Origin: an uncultured Oscillospiraceae bacterium
Lineage (GTDB): Bacteria; Bacillota; Clostridia; Oscillospirales; Acutalibacteraceae
Assembly: GCA_900555805.1 (NCBI GenBank)
Contig: USMJ01000053.1
Span: 1-7,503 of the forward strand
Reading direction: 5' to 3'
Length of the DNA: 7,503 nt
Below are positions 1-4,939 of this stretch, in pieces (position 1 is the stretch's first letter; every line of letters starts with the position of its first letter). The position numbers and the translations under genes are program-made. Below the pieces are notes generated by a model. That model saw nothing but the letters and a program-made list of their open reading frames with translations. It had not been told where the DNA came from and made no database searches.

Positions 1-1005
1 GTTGACGATGAAGCTGTCCGAGCCGTAAACGAACAGAGGAACATTCTTGCCAGAATGCTGAGTTCTTGTGTAGACATAAGTTCCGTTCTTTTCCTTAAGG
101 CCGCCTGTTTCGTGGTCGGCTGTGACAACGATGAGAGTGTTGCCGTCCTTCTTGGCGAAGTCGAGAGCCTTTGAAATAGCCTTATCGAACTCCTGAAGAG
201 CGAGAACCATGTTGTCGGCGTTGTTTCTGTGAGAGTGCTTGTCGATATGAGCGCCCTCAACCATGAGGAAGAAGCCGTTGTCGTTATCGAGAACGGAGAT
301 AGCCTTTTCGGTCATTTCGGAAAGCGTCGGATCGTCGTTGCCGCTTGCGCTGTTCCATGTTTCGCCGTCGAACTGAGCGAAGCTCTTCGAGCCGTTCTCA
401 AGAGCGTTCATTTCATCCTCGCTCTCAACGACCGTGAAGCCGTTCGCCTGAGCTGTCGCCTTATCGAAATGTTCGTCGGAGTTACCCCAGATGATATCGA
501 CGAATGAGCGCATCTGCTGATTGACGATCTCCTCGCGGTTCTTTCTTGAGTTTGTGTGCGACGAGAAACAAGCAGGTGTTGCACCTGTGACGGAGTCTGT
601 GGTGACTACGCCTGTTCTCAAACCGTGAGCGTTGGCGATCTCGGTTATGTTCGTCGGTACGCTGTAGGTCTGATAAGGATCGAGCCAATATGTCGAAATG
701 TAACCGTTTTCTGTTCTGACGCCGCAGCTGAGAGCCGTTGCGCCTGCCGCGCTGTCTGTTACGGGGCCTGTCATCGAGCGTGTCTTTGACTGACCTCTGT
801 AGGGCATGGTTTCCATTGTCAGCTCAATGCCGAGCTTCTGTTTTGTGAGTTTGAGGTGGTTTTCGCCCATACCGTCGCCGATGAAGAGGATAACGTTTTT
901 GACCTGATCGTTATCGCCGGGGTCGGTTGACTCGAAGCCTGTTCCGAAGAATAAGCCCGAGACGAGCATAACTATCGAAACGAAAACCGCTAAGATTCTG
1001 TTCAT
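1..1005 (-). CDS. Secreted alkaline phosphatase (PhoA fold), C-terminus cut off by window edge
   Basis: Translation of the reverse strand from ATG 1003-1005 gives 335 residues, open to the window edge. The N-terminus is a hydrophobic signal or anchor (residues 4-20) with no lipobox Cys. PhoA-fold motifs appear in order: IGDGMG (D44, metal ligand), VTDSAAGA (S85 nucleophile), GATPA (T143), VEGAHIDKHSH (E250, D255, H259), TADHETGG (D297, H298) and TQHSGKNVP (H317, matching the last zinc His of E. coli PhoA). All metal ligands are therefore present and only the C-terminal end is missing. The family hydrolyses phosphomonoesters outside the cell using two Zn and one Mg. Gly141 sits where E. coli PhoA has Asp153 and many other enzymes have His. 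AAAGGAG at 1013-1019 supports this start. A terminator at 1157-1205 isolates it from the upstream methyltransferase. I am sure of the family; the natural substrate is unknown. Confidence 0.95.
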   Translation of the reverse strand, partial: MNRILAVFVSIVMLVSGLFFGTGFESTDPGDNDQVKNVILFIGDGMGENHLKLTKQKLGIELTMETMPYRGQSKTRSMTGPVTDSAAGATALSCGVRTENGYISTYWLDPYQTYSVPTNITEIANAHGLRTGVVTTDSVTGATPACFSSHTNSRKNREEIVNQQMRSFVDIIWGNSDEHFDKATAQANGFTVVESEDEMNALENGSKSFAQFDGETWNSASGNDDPTLSEMTEKAISVLDNDNGFFLMVEGAHIDKHSHRNNADNMVLALQEFDKAISKALDFAKKDGNTLIVVTADHETGGLKEKNGTYVYTRTQHSGKNVPLFVYGSDSFIVN

Positions 1006-1044
1006 AAAAATACTCCTTTCAAATTCATCCCCTCAGGGATATGT

Positions 1045-1061
1045 AACTTTTATACAAAGTT
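1045..1061. promoter_or_regulatory. Inverted repeat at the phosphatase start site (possible operator)
   Basis: AACTTT and AAAGTT form a perfect 6-bp inverted repeat around the 5-bp spacer TATAC, just downstream of the predicted transcription start (near 1064) of the alkaline phosphatase. The position suits a repressor site. The arms are short and AT-rich, so chance is possible. A second small dyad, ATCCC/GGGAT (1027-1040), lies just upstream of the ribosome site. Confidence 0.3.
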
Positions 1062-1070
1062 GTCATTTAT

Positions 1071-1099
1071 ATTTTAAAGCTTAATATTCAATTTGTCAA
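1071..1099 (-). promoter_or_regulatory. Sigma-A promoter of the alkaline phosphatase
   Basis: Reading the reverse strand, the -35 is TTGACA (1094-1099), the spacer is 17 nt and the -10 is TAAAAT (1071-1076). This predicts a start near 1064 and a leader of about 60 nt. Repeated TTAACA-type Pho boxes were not found around it, so phosphate control is not visible here. Confidence 0.75.
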
Positions 1100-1156
1100 C
1101 ACAATTAGAAATTTTAAGAATTTCGGATAATCTTTGAGTTGCCATAAGTCACAATA

Positions 1157-1205
1157 AGAATAAAATACGGTATGCGCCGATAAGGCGCATACCGTATTTT
1201 ATTCT
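1157..1205 (-). terminator. Long perfect hairpin terminator after the methyltransferase gene
   Basis: The two arms (1157-1178 and 1184-1205) are perfectly complementary over 22 bp with a 5-nt loop GATAA. The GC core is TATGCGCC and the outer arms are AT-rich, so the descending arm ends in a T-rich stretch on either strand. It follows the methyltransferase stop codon by about 65 nt and precedes the phosphatase promoter, so it should end methyltransferase transcripts and insulate the next gene. Confidence 0.85.
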
Positions 1206-1269
1206 GGGGATTCCGAATATGGGTAAAAATCTTGTTCGGCGCTATGCTTTACGCGAATACAGCAGGGTA

Positions 1270-1878
1270 TTATTGCTTTTTACAGACCGTACAAAGCAGG
1301 CTTTTGTCTTTGTCTGTTTCGATATCGGTGAACCCTGCCTGTTTCAGGAATTCTTCTATCTGTTCGGCGGTATAGATCTTCATTCCGTCCACTATCTTTG
1401 TCCACTTTTCGTCCTTTTGGTTTTCGCCGTTCACTTCATTACATATCATGAAAGTTCCGCCGCTTTTAAGCACTCTGTGTACCTGTTTGAACGAGCGGTC
1501 GATATCGGGCCAAAAGTATATTGTTTCGAACGCAGTGACAACATCAAAGGTTTCATCTTTGAAAGGAAGCTCCGCTGCATTGCCCTGAAGGATTTCACAG
1601 CGATTATTCCCGATTTCGGCTTTGTTGACTTTTTTCGACTTTTCTACGCTGACCTCCGAATAGTCGATACCCGTCACCTTTCCGTTCGGACTTTTTTCAA
1701 GCAGTCTTTTGATATTCGCTCCTCCGCCGCAGCCGATATCAAGGCATATATCGTTCTCCGCAATCTTCAAATGCGTAAAACCCCACTCCGCCATGGCGGA
1801 ATGCCCTGTGTTCATCATACCGACCATGAGCCTGCCTCCGATTCCTTTGGGCTTGCAGGTGTTTTGAAAAAATGACAT
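1270..1878 (-). CDS. Class I SAM-dependent methyltransferase (Methyltransf_11/UbiE-like)
   Basis: A 202-residue cytoplasmic protein. The ATG at 1876-1878 (MSFFQNTCKP) is preferred over the upstream in-frame one at 1924-1926 because AAAGGAG (1886-1892) sits 7 nt before it, and because the upstream start would lie before the predicted transcription start. Rossmann motifs: LDIGCGGGANIKRLL (46-60, SAM-binding motif I), GIDYSE (70-75, acidic end of beta 2), LPFKDETFDVV (104-114) and FETIYFWPD (117-125, motif II region), then VLKSGGTFMICNE (136-148, motif III). The family transfers a methyl group from SAM to small molecules; nothing visible fixes the acceptor. It is a single-gene unit with its own promoter, start-site operator and terminator, divergent from a membrane-anchored XRE regulator that may or may not control it. 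Class assignment is firm; the specific reaction is unknown. Confidence 0.92.
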   Translation of the reverse strand: MSFFQNTCKPKGIGGRLMVGMMNTGHSAMAEWGFTHLKIAENDICLDIGCGGGANIKRLLEKSPNGKVTGIDYSEVSVEKSKKVNKAEIGNNRCEILQGNAAELPFKDETFDVVTAFETIYFWPDIDRSFKQVHRVLKSGGTFMICNEVNGENQKDEKWTKIVDGMKIYTAEQIEEFLKQAGFTDIETDKDKSLLCTVCKKQ

Positions 1879-1896
1879 ATTAGCTCTCCTTTCTTG

Positions 1897-1912
1897 GTTA
1901 GCCATTGCTAAC
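1897..1912. promoter_or_regulatory. Perfect palindromic operator at the methyltransferase start site
   Basis: GTTAGCCATTGCTAAC is a perfect 6-bp inverted repeat (GTTAGC/GCTAAC) around CATT. It lies between the -10 box and the ribosome site and covers the predicted start near 1910, as expected for a repressor operator. The size suits TetR, MarR or a similar dimer; the regulator is not identified. It is not CIRCE, which has longer arms and a 9-bp spacer. Confidence 0.55.
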
Positions 1913-1916
1913 TGCG

Positions 1917-1945
1917 ATTGTAGCACACTCGTTTTCGTTTGTCAA
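1917..1945 (-). promoter_or_regulatory. Sigma-A promoter of the methyltransferase
   Basis: On the reverse strand, TTGACA (1940-1945) and TACAAT (1917-1922) are separated by exactly 17 nt. This near-consensus promoter should be strong unless repressed, which fits the palindrome immediately downstream. Confidence 0.85.
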
Positions 1946-2029
1946 CCGAATTTGTTTATAAATCCGATGGCAAACAGTCGTAAATTTATGAATTTTATGA
2001 TGATTTTAGCTAAATTTAATATACGGTTA

Positions 2030-2058
2030 TTGAAATGTTTGAATTCATGCTATATACT
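2030..2058 (+). promoter_or_regulatory. Promoter of the XRE-membrane regulator
   Basis: TTGAAA (2030-2035) and TATACT (2053-2058) are separated by 17 nt. A TGC at 2048-2050 could act as an extended -10 with the overlapping TATATA. The start is predicted near 2065, giving a leader of about 40 nt. Two copies of the self-complementary octamer TAAATTTA lie upstream (1981-1988 and 2011-2018), 30 bp apart, in the AT-rich divergent spacer. Confidence 0.65.
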
Positions 2059-2065
2059 TCTAATG

Positions 2066-2084
2066 TTAGGTTAGATTAACAAAT
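2066..2084. promoter_or_regulatory. Imperfect dyad at the XRE gene start site, resembling a DtxR/IdeR box
   Basis: TTAGGTTAGATTAACAAAT agrees at 14 of 19 positions with the classical DtxR/IdeR consensus as I recall it (TTAGGTTAGGCTAACCTAA). It also contains the outer dyad TGTTA/TAACA (2064-2081). It overlaps the predicted transcription start. It could equally be the regulator's own operator; AT-rich sequence makes partial matches easy. Confidence 0.3.
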
Positions 2085-2104
2085 ACGCTCACGGAGAAAT
2101 TATT

Positions 2105-2734
2105 ATGATAAATGAAGAACAGGTTAAAGAATATTTCGCCGAAAAATTGGCGGAACTCAGAAAGAATAAGGGTATGACCCAGCTTCAGCTCGCCGAAAGT
2201 CTGAATTACAGCGATAAGGCAGTTTCGAAATGGGAGCGCGGTGAGAGCATACCCGACGCGTACACATTATTAAAAATTTCAAAGCTGTTTTCAGTTCCCG
2301 TCGACGCTTTGGTTAATAAAGATTTTAAGTACACGGAAGCGGTCGACGGCGGCGAGTTTTCCGCTTCGAGCCACCCGAAGCGAGTGTTCATACCTATCAT
2401 ATCGGCGCTCGGAGCGTATTTCGTCGCTTCGCTTATCTTCTTCGTCATGAAAAACATACCATTCCTTCAGGCGTATGCGCCGTTCGTCTTTATGTTCGCG
2501 ACTGTCGCGGCTTTCATCGTTCTGACGGTGTTCTCGGCTATATGGTGGCGAGGCGTTCATCAGTGCGTCTGCGTTTCGGGCATAATTTGGTCGGTCGGAC
2601 TTTGCATAGCTCTGCCCGCAGGAGCGGCGAACTTCAAATATATACTCGTTCCGTGCGCGATACTGCAATGCATATGCGTTCTGGTTTATCTGTTTGTATA
2701 TTTTCTTAAAAAGAGCAAAAAAGCTTCGAAATAA
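2105..2734 (+). CDS. XRE-family regulator fused to a four-helix membrane domain
   Basis: A 209-residue protein. Residues 11-70 form a Cro/C1-type HTH: LRKNKGMTQLQLAESL, then the recognition helix region YSDKAVSKWERGESIPD. A linker follows (71-93), then four hydrophobic stretches at about 94-115, 123-147, 154-172 and 178-201, ending in a lysine-rich cytoplasmic tail (KKSKKASK). GGAG at 2093-2096, 8 nt upstream, supports the start. Known relatives couple an N-terminal XRE HTH to a short membrane domain of unknown ligand, suggesting DNA binding controlled from the membrane. It is divergent from the methyltransferase and probably self-regulated through the start-site dyad; control of the methyltransferase is an inference. 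Cys residues cluster in TM3-TM4 (154, 156, 167, 184, 189, 191). The architecture is certain, the signal unknown. Confidence 0.88.
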   Translation: MINEEQVKEYFAEKLAELRKNKGMTQLQLAESLNYSDKAVSKWERGESIPDAYTLLKISKLFSVPVDALVNKDFKYTEAVDGGEFSASSHPKRVFIPIISALGAYFVASLIFFVMKNIPFLQAYAPFVFMFATVAAFIVLTVFSAIWWRGVHQCVCVSGIIWSVGLCIALPAGAANFKYILVPCAILQCICVLVYLFVYFLKKSKKASK

Positions 2735-2740
2735 TGGGAA

Positions 2741-2773
2741 ACTGTCGCATTCGTATTTAACGGATGCGGCAGT
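2741..2773. terminator. Hairpin between convergent genes, weak bidirectional terminator
   Basis: Arms 2741-2753 and 2761-2773 pair over 13 bp, with two G-U pairs on one strand and a 7-nt loop. It lies between the convergent stop codons of the XRE and TrhA genes. No clear T-tract follows on the + strand and only a loose one on the - strand, so termination efficiency is uncertain. Confidence 0.5.
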
Positions 2774-2820
2774 CTCATGATGAAAAAGAATATATGCATC
2801 TAAGTAGAACTCCATGTGTT

Positions 2821-3480
2821 TTAATATAAGTAGAAATACAGGCCGAAGAAATGTATCAGTGAACCTGCAAGCACGAACAGGTGGAATATGCTGTGGAAAT
2901 AGCGCTTGGCTCTTCCGAGAGAAAGAAACGCGGTGCCTATTGTGTAGACCGCTCCGCCGAGGATTATCGACACAATGAGAGAAACGGCATGATCACAGTA
3001 TTTATAGAGCGGATAAACCAAAATCAAGCACATCCAACCGAGTACCATATATAAAACGGTTTGGACGACCTTGAATTTTTCCTGGTCGATGTATGTCAGC
3101 GCGGTTCCGACGGCGCCGATGACAAGGCTCACGGCTATCATCACGGCGGCAAACGGCTTGTTATACGGCAGGACGCCGACGAGCATCAGCGGTATACTCG
3201 TGCCCTCGATGAGAAGATATATGACCGCGTGGTCGACGACGCGCATTATCTTTTTGGCGTAGGACGGCCTGAGGGCGTGGTAGACGGTCGACGAGGTGTA
3301 GAGAACCATCATCGAAACGCCGAAAATCAGCGCGCCGACCCTCGAATATATGTTGGCGGATTTCAGCAGGAACATTATCAGGCTGAAAAGTCCGAAGAGG
3401 ATTCCGACGCCGTGAGTGACCGAATTGAACACTTCTTCGCCTTTGGTATAGCTCGGAAGTTTGACATTTTCAAAATACAT
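2821..3480 (-). CDS. trhA: PAQR/hemolysin III family membrane protein TrhA
   Basis: A 219-residue protein with seven hydrophobic helices, the usual length for bacterial hemolysin III. PAQR signatures appear in order: E16/N19/H23 in EVFNSVTHG, SSTVYH (S64, H68) in TM2, VDHAVIYLLIEGT (D83, H84) in TM3, and HSIFH with H210 near the C-terminus (H196, H200). The Ser, Asp and three His (68, 196, 200) match the metal-binding set of the superfamily, which includes adiponectin receptors. Bacterial TrhA proteins have been linked to membrane fluidity homeostasis; the old hemolysin name comes from heterologous expression. AAAGGAG (3489-3495) is 9 nt from the ATG. The gene stands alone between a convergent regulator and a divergent PPTase. 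Family assignment is firm. Confidence 0.95.
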   Translation of the reverse strand: MYFENVKLPSYTKGEEVFNSVTHGVGILFGLFSLIMFLLKSANIYSRVGALIFGVSMMVLYTSSTVYHALRPSYAKKIMRVVDHAVIYLLIEGTSIPLMLVGVLPYNKPFAAVMIAVSLVIGAVGTALTYIDQEKFKVVQTVLYMVLGWMCLILVYPLYKYCDHAVSLIVSIILGGAVYTIGTAFLSLGRAKRYFHSIFHLFVLAGSLIHFFGLYFYLY

Positions 3481-3495
3481 TGCGAACGCTCCTTT

Positions 3496-3508
3496 GCCCG
3501 TGACGGGC
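3496..3508 (-). promoter_or_regulatory. Short GC hairpin abutting the trhA ribosome site
   Basis: GCCCG and CGGGC pair around a 3-nt loop immediately upstream of the AAAGGAG of trhA, inside the predicted leader of about 40 nt. It could shape ribosome access or RNA stability. No known riboswitch is recognised. Confidence 0.3.
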
Positions 3509-3527
3509 GAGATTTTTTCTTGTTCAT

Positions 3528-3556
3528 ATTATATTACGGTCGGCGCCCGATGTCAC
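3528..3556 (-). promoter_or_regulatory. Promoter of trhA
   Basis: On the reverse strand, TATAAT (3528-3533) is a perfect -10 and GTGACA (3551-3556) is a 5/6 match to the -35, with a 17-nt spacer. The start is predicted near 3521. Confidence 0.75.
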
Positions 3557-3596
3557 CCTACCGATGAGTTTCGTGGTCTACGCTGAAAATACAACG

Positions 3597-3637
3597 GTAG
3601 AGAGAGCCTACTCTACACTCTACCCGAAGTAGAGTGT
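3597..3637. repeat. Nested GTAGAG repeats in the trhA-PPTase spacer
   Basis: The hexamer GTAGAG or its complement occurs four times: GTAGAG 3597-3602, CTCTAC 3611-3616, CTCTAC 3618-3623 and GTAGAG 3629-3634. The last two belong to a perfect 9-bp inverted repeat (ACACTCTAC 3615-3623 and GTAGAGTGT 3629-3637) with loop CCGAA. It lies about 40-80 bp upstream of the trhA -35 and about 150 bp upstream of the PPTase start codon. It may be a cluster of regulator half-sites or a switchable RNA hairpin. The rest of the gene-free stretch 3481-3782 holds the trhA promoter, a hairpin at 3682-3701 and a weak PPTase promoter. Confidence 0.5.
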
Positions 3638-3681
3638 CGGACATAATTTGAGTTTTTGTCGGATAATTTGCTTTTGAGGTA

Positions 3682-3701
3682 CGCCGAGCGGCTTCTCGGC
3701 G
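3682..3701. repeat. Stem-loop upstream of the PPTase gene
   Basis: CGCCGAG and CTCGGCG form a perfect 7-bp stem with a 6-nt loop. There is no T-tract on the + side. It lies upstream of the likely PPTase promoter, so a leader role is doubtful; it may be a remnant terminator or protein site. Confidence 0.35.
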
Positions 3702-3706
3702 AAGTT

Positions 3707-3737
3707 CTGACGACGGAAACAAGCGATGCAATATATT
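3707..3737 (+). promoter_or_regulatory. Weak candidate promoter of the PPTase gene
   Basis: CTGACG (3707-3712, 4/6 to the -35) and TATATT (3732-3737, 5/6 to the -10) are separated by 19 nt; a TGC extended element precedes the AT-rich box. No better match was seen in 3640-3770, so the gene is probably expressed at a modest level or needs an activator. Confidence 0.3.
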
Positions 3738-3782
3738 TAACTTTTTTATACAAGGGCTGAAGATTTATCAGACGGAGGAAGT

Positions 3783-4373
3783 ATGAAGCTCTGCAAATTC
3801 AACATAAACGAGCTGTCGGACGAGGATTTCGAGCGATACCGTATGCACATGAGCGCCGAAAAACGGGACAGGCTTGACAAGCTCAGATTCGACGAAGACA
3901 AAAAGAGAAGCCTTGGCGGATACATGCTCGCGGTCAGGACACTGAGCGAGATTTCGGGCTTAGCCGAAAGCGATATTGTCATATCCGAGGACGGAAACGG
4001 AAAGCCGTTCTGCGAAAACTCGGATCTGCACTTCAGCATAAGCCACAGCGGAAATTTCGCCGTCTGCGCTGTCGGAGACAGACCCATAGGCGTTGACATT
4101 GAGAAGATACGGAAAGTCAATATGCAGTCGGCAAGGCGCTTCGCAAGCGAAAAAGAGCTGATATATATATTCGGACATCTCCCCGAAAAAGCCGACTTTG
4201 AAAGTGACTTTCCGGATACGCTTGAACGCTTTTTTGAGGTCTGGACTAAAAAAGAAGCGTACGGAAAGATGATCGGCACGGGAATTTGCTACGACATGAA
4301 AAACGCGGATATATCGGACGCTGTCTGTTTCAGCGAGGACGGATATATTATCGCTGTGTGTGAAAGAGAATAG
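3783..4373 (+). CDS. Sfp-type 4'-phosphopantetheinyl transferase
   Basis: A 196-residue cytoplasmic enzyme that moves phosphopantetheine from CoA to a conserved Ser of carrier proteins. Motifs: GKP (73-75) and FSISHSG (84-90), which contact CoA; GVDIE (103-107), with D105 and E107 matching the Mg ligands D107/E109 of B. subtilis Sfp; and FFEVWTKKEAYGK (150-162), with W154, E158 and K162 matching Sfp W147/E151/K155. It is somewhat shorter than Sfp (224 residues) because of a short C-terminal end, but all catalytic motifs are intact. GGAGG at 3774-3778 decides the start. No carrier protein, NRPS, PKS or fatty-acid gene is adjacent, so its target is elsewhere: either primary fatty-acid ACP, if the genome lacks AcpS, or a secondary-metabolite synthase. 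Family is firm; target unknown. Confidence 0.94.
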   Translation: MKLCKFNINELSDEDFERYRMHMSAEKRDRLDKLRFDEDKKRSLGGYMLAVRTLSEISGLAESDIVISEDGNGKPFCENSDLHFSISHSGNFAVCAVGDRPIGVDIEKIRKVNMQSARRFASEKELIYIFGHLPEKADFESDFPDTLERFFEVWTKKEAYGKMIGTGICYDMKNADISDAVCFSEDGYIIAVCERE

Positions 4374-4378
4374 GTAAG

Positions 4379-4421
4379 CAACGAAAAATGACTGCACCCC
4401 AAGTGCAGTCATTTTTCGTTG
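4379..4421 (+). terminator. Intrinsic terminator of the PPTase gene
   Basis: Arms 4379-4397 and 4403-4421 are perfectly complementary over 19 bp with loop CCCAA. The core is TGACTGCAC and the descending arm carries TTTTT. It starts 5 nt after the stop codon. The symmetric A and T tracts could make it work in both directions. Confidence 0.9.
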
Positions 4422-4458
4422 TCGGGAGATGGCATGAGGTGCGGTTGGTGAGGCAAAA

Positions 4459-4535
4459 CCCACGGTTTGGCTTGCCAAACCGTGGGGCCGCAAGCCGCCA
4501 AGGCGGCCTGCGGCGGCTTCCCCGTCGGGGAAGCC
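4459..4535. repeat. Three abutting GC-rich hairpins (REP/BIME-like block)
   Basis: Three stem-loops lie end to end with no base between them. The first is 4459-4486: a perfect 12-bp stem with core CCCACGGTTTGG and loop CTTG. The second is 4487-4514: 13-bp arms with one A-C mismatch and a 2-nt loop. The third is 4515-4535: a perfect 9-bp stem GGCTTCCCC with loop GTC, followed by TTTTG and an outer GCGGC/GCCGC pairing to 4544. The block is much richer in GC than its surroundings and lies between the PPTase terminator and the terminator of the opposing XRE gene. No gene is supported in 4422-4638. Arrangement resembles repetitive extragenic palindromes; whether it recurs in the genome cannot be seen here. 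Confidence 0.6.
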
Positions 4536-4567
4536 TTTTGCCGCGAACTCTCTTCAGCCTAAGCAAA

Positions 4568-4606
4568 ATTCCCATTTTCTTACTTCTGTTGTAAGAAAAT
4601 GGGAAT
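4568..4606 (-). terminator. Intrinsic terminator of the small XRE gene
   Basis: Arms 4568-4583 and 4591-4606 form a perfect 16-bp stem with a 7-nt loop. Read on the reverse strand it follows the XRE stop codon by about 30 nt and is followed by TTTTGCTT. Confidence 0.85.
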
Positions 4607-4638
4607 AGTCATTAAATGCAAATGATAAAAAGGCGCAC

Positions 4639-4881
4639 TTATTGGGTTAGCAGTTCCTCATAGCTGACATTGAGAACCCGTGAGATAACTATAAGCTCAA
4701 TGTCGGTGACAAAACGCTTTCCGCATTCGATTCGCTGGATAGCGTTTTTGTCGACGTCAAGACCGTTTAGCTGGAGCATATCAGCTAATTGGCGCTGAGA
4801 TATTTTCATATTTTTTCTGATATTAGCCATATTTTTTCCGCAGACATTGTTAAGTCCGTCAGCCGTTTTGTTTATAAACAT
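4639..4881 (-). CDS. Small XRE-family HTH repressor, divergent from the DUF4352-like gene
   Basis: An 80-residue protein that is little more than a DNA-binding domain. Residues 19-77 carry the XRE fold: ANIRKNMKISQRQLADMLQ (helices 1-2), a recognition segment VDKNAIQRIECGKRFVTD and the closing helices LIVISRVLNVSYEELL. The ATG at 4879-4881 is preferred because GGAG (4888-4891) sits 6 nt upstream. The longer in-frame frame from 4917 would begin inside an operator and near the transcription start, so it is rejected. The N-terminal 18 residues (MFINKTADGLNNVCGKNM) are extra to the fold. Paired dyads in the 102-bp divergent spacer suggest that this protein represses both itself and the neighbouring membrane protein. 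With no sensor domain visible, its inducer, partner or degradation signal is unknown. Confidence 0.88.
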   Translation of the reverse strand: MFINKTADGLNNVCGKNMANIRKNMKISQRQLADMLQLNGLDVDKNAIQRIECGKRFVTDIELIVISRVLNVSYEELLTQ

Positions 4882-4897
4882 AAAAAACTCCGTAAAT

Positions 4898-4916
4898 TGA
4901 CATTTAGTGCTTGTCA
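4898..4916. promoter_or_regulatory. Operator O1 of the XRE/DUF4352 divergent region
   Basis: TGACATTTAGTGCTTGTCA has arms TGACA/TGTCA around 9 bp. It is identical at 17 of 19 positions to the reverse complement of O2. It contains the -35 box of the + promoter (4911-4916) and abuts the predicted start of the - promoter (near 4918), so binding here should block both. Confidence 0.7.
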
Positions 4917-4939
4917 TTATTGAAATTATATGCTATAAT
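4911..4939 (+). promoter_or_regulatory. Promoter of the DUF4352-like gene
   Basis: TTGTCA (4911-4916) and a perfect TATAAT (4934-4939) are separated by 17 nt, with an extended -10 TGC at 4931-4933. The start is predicted near 4946, leaving a leader of about 38 nt. The -35 is embedded in O1, and O2 lies just downstream of the start. Confidence 0.8.

Noticed and set aside
1064..1140. Pho box upstream of the alkaline phosphatase
   Set aside because: There is only one TTGACA, which serves as the -35; no regularly spaced TTAACA-type repeats were found.
1219..1875. Long + strand open frame opposite the methyltransferase
   Set aside because: It is antisense to a gene with clear SAM-binding motifs and has no recognisable domain or start signal.
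1897..1912. CIRCE heat-shock element
   Set aside because: It shares TTAGC/GCTAA but lacks the full TTAGCACTC arms and the 9-bp spacer.
1270..1926. Longer methyltransferase start (ATG at 1924-1926)
   Set aside because: The extra 16 residues run across the -10 box, the operator and the ribosome site; AAAGGAG supports the ATG at 1876-1878.
1981..2018. Two TAAATTTA octamers 30 bp apart as an operator pair
   Set aside because: The octamer is simple AT sequence in a very AT-rich spacer, so chance recurrence is likely; noted only in the promoter entry.
3561..3600. Hammerhead-ribozyme-like core (CCGATGAG followed by GAAA, flanked by CTACCG/CGGTAG)
   Set aside because: The invariant U of the CUGAUGA core is C, the would-be stem II does not pair, and the flanking arms overlap the core instead of framing it.
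4348..4594. Overlapping small open frames on both strands
   Set aside because: They are translations of the palindromic hairpin block, with no ribosome site and no family resemblance.
4882..4917. Longer start for the small XRE protein
   Set aside because: It lies within operator O1 and at the predicted transcription start; GGAG supports the ATG at 4879-4881.
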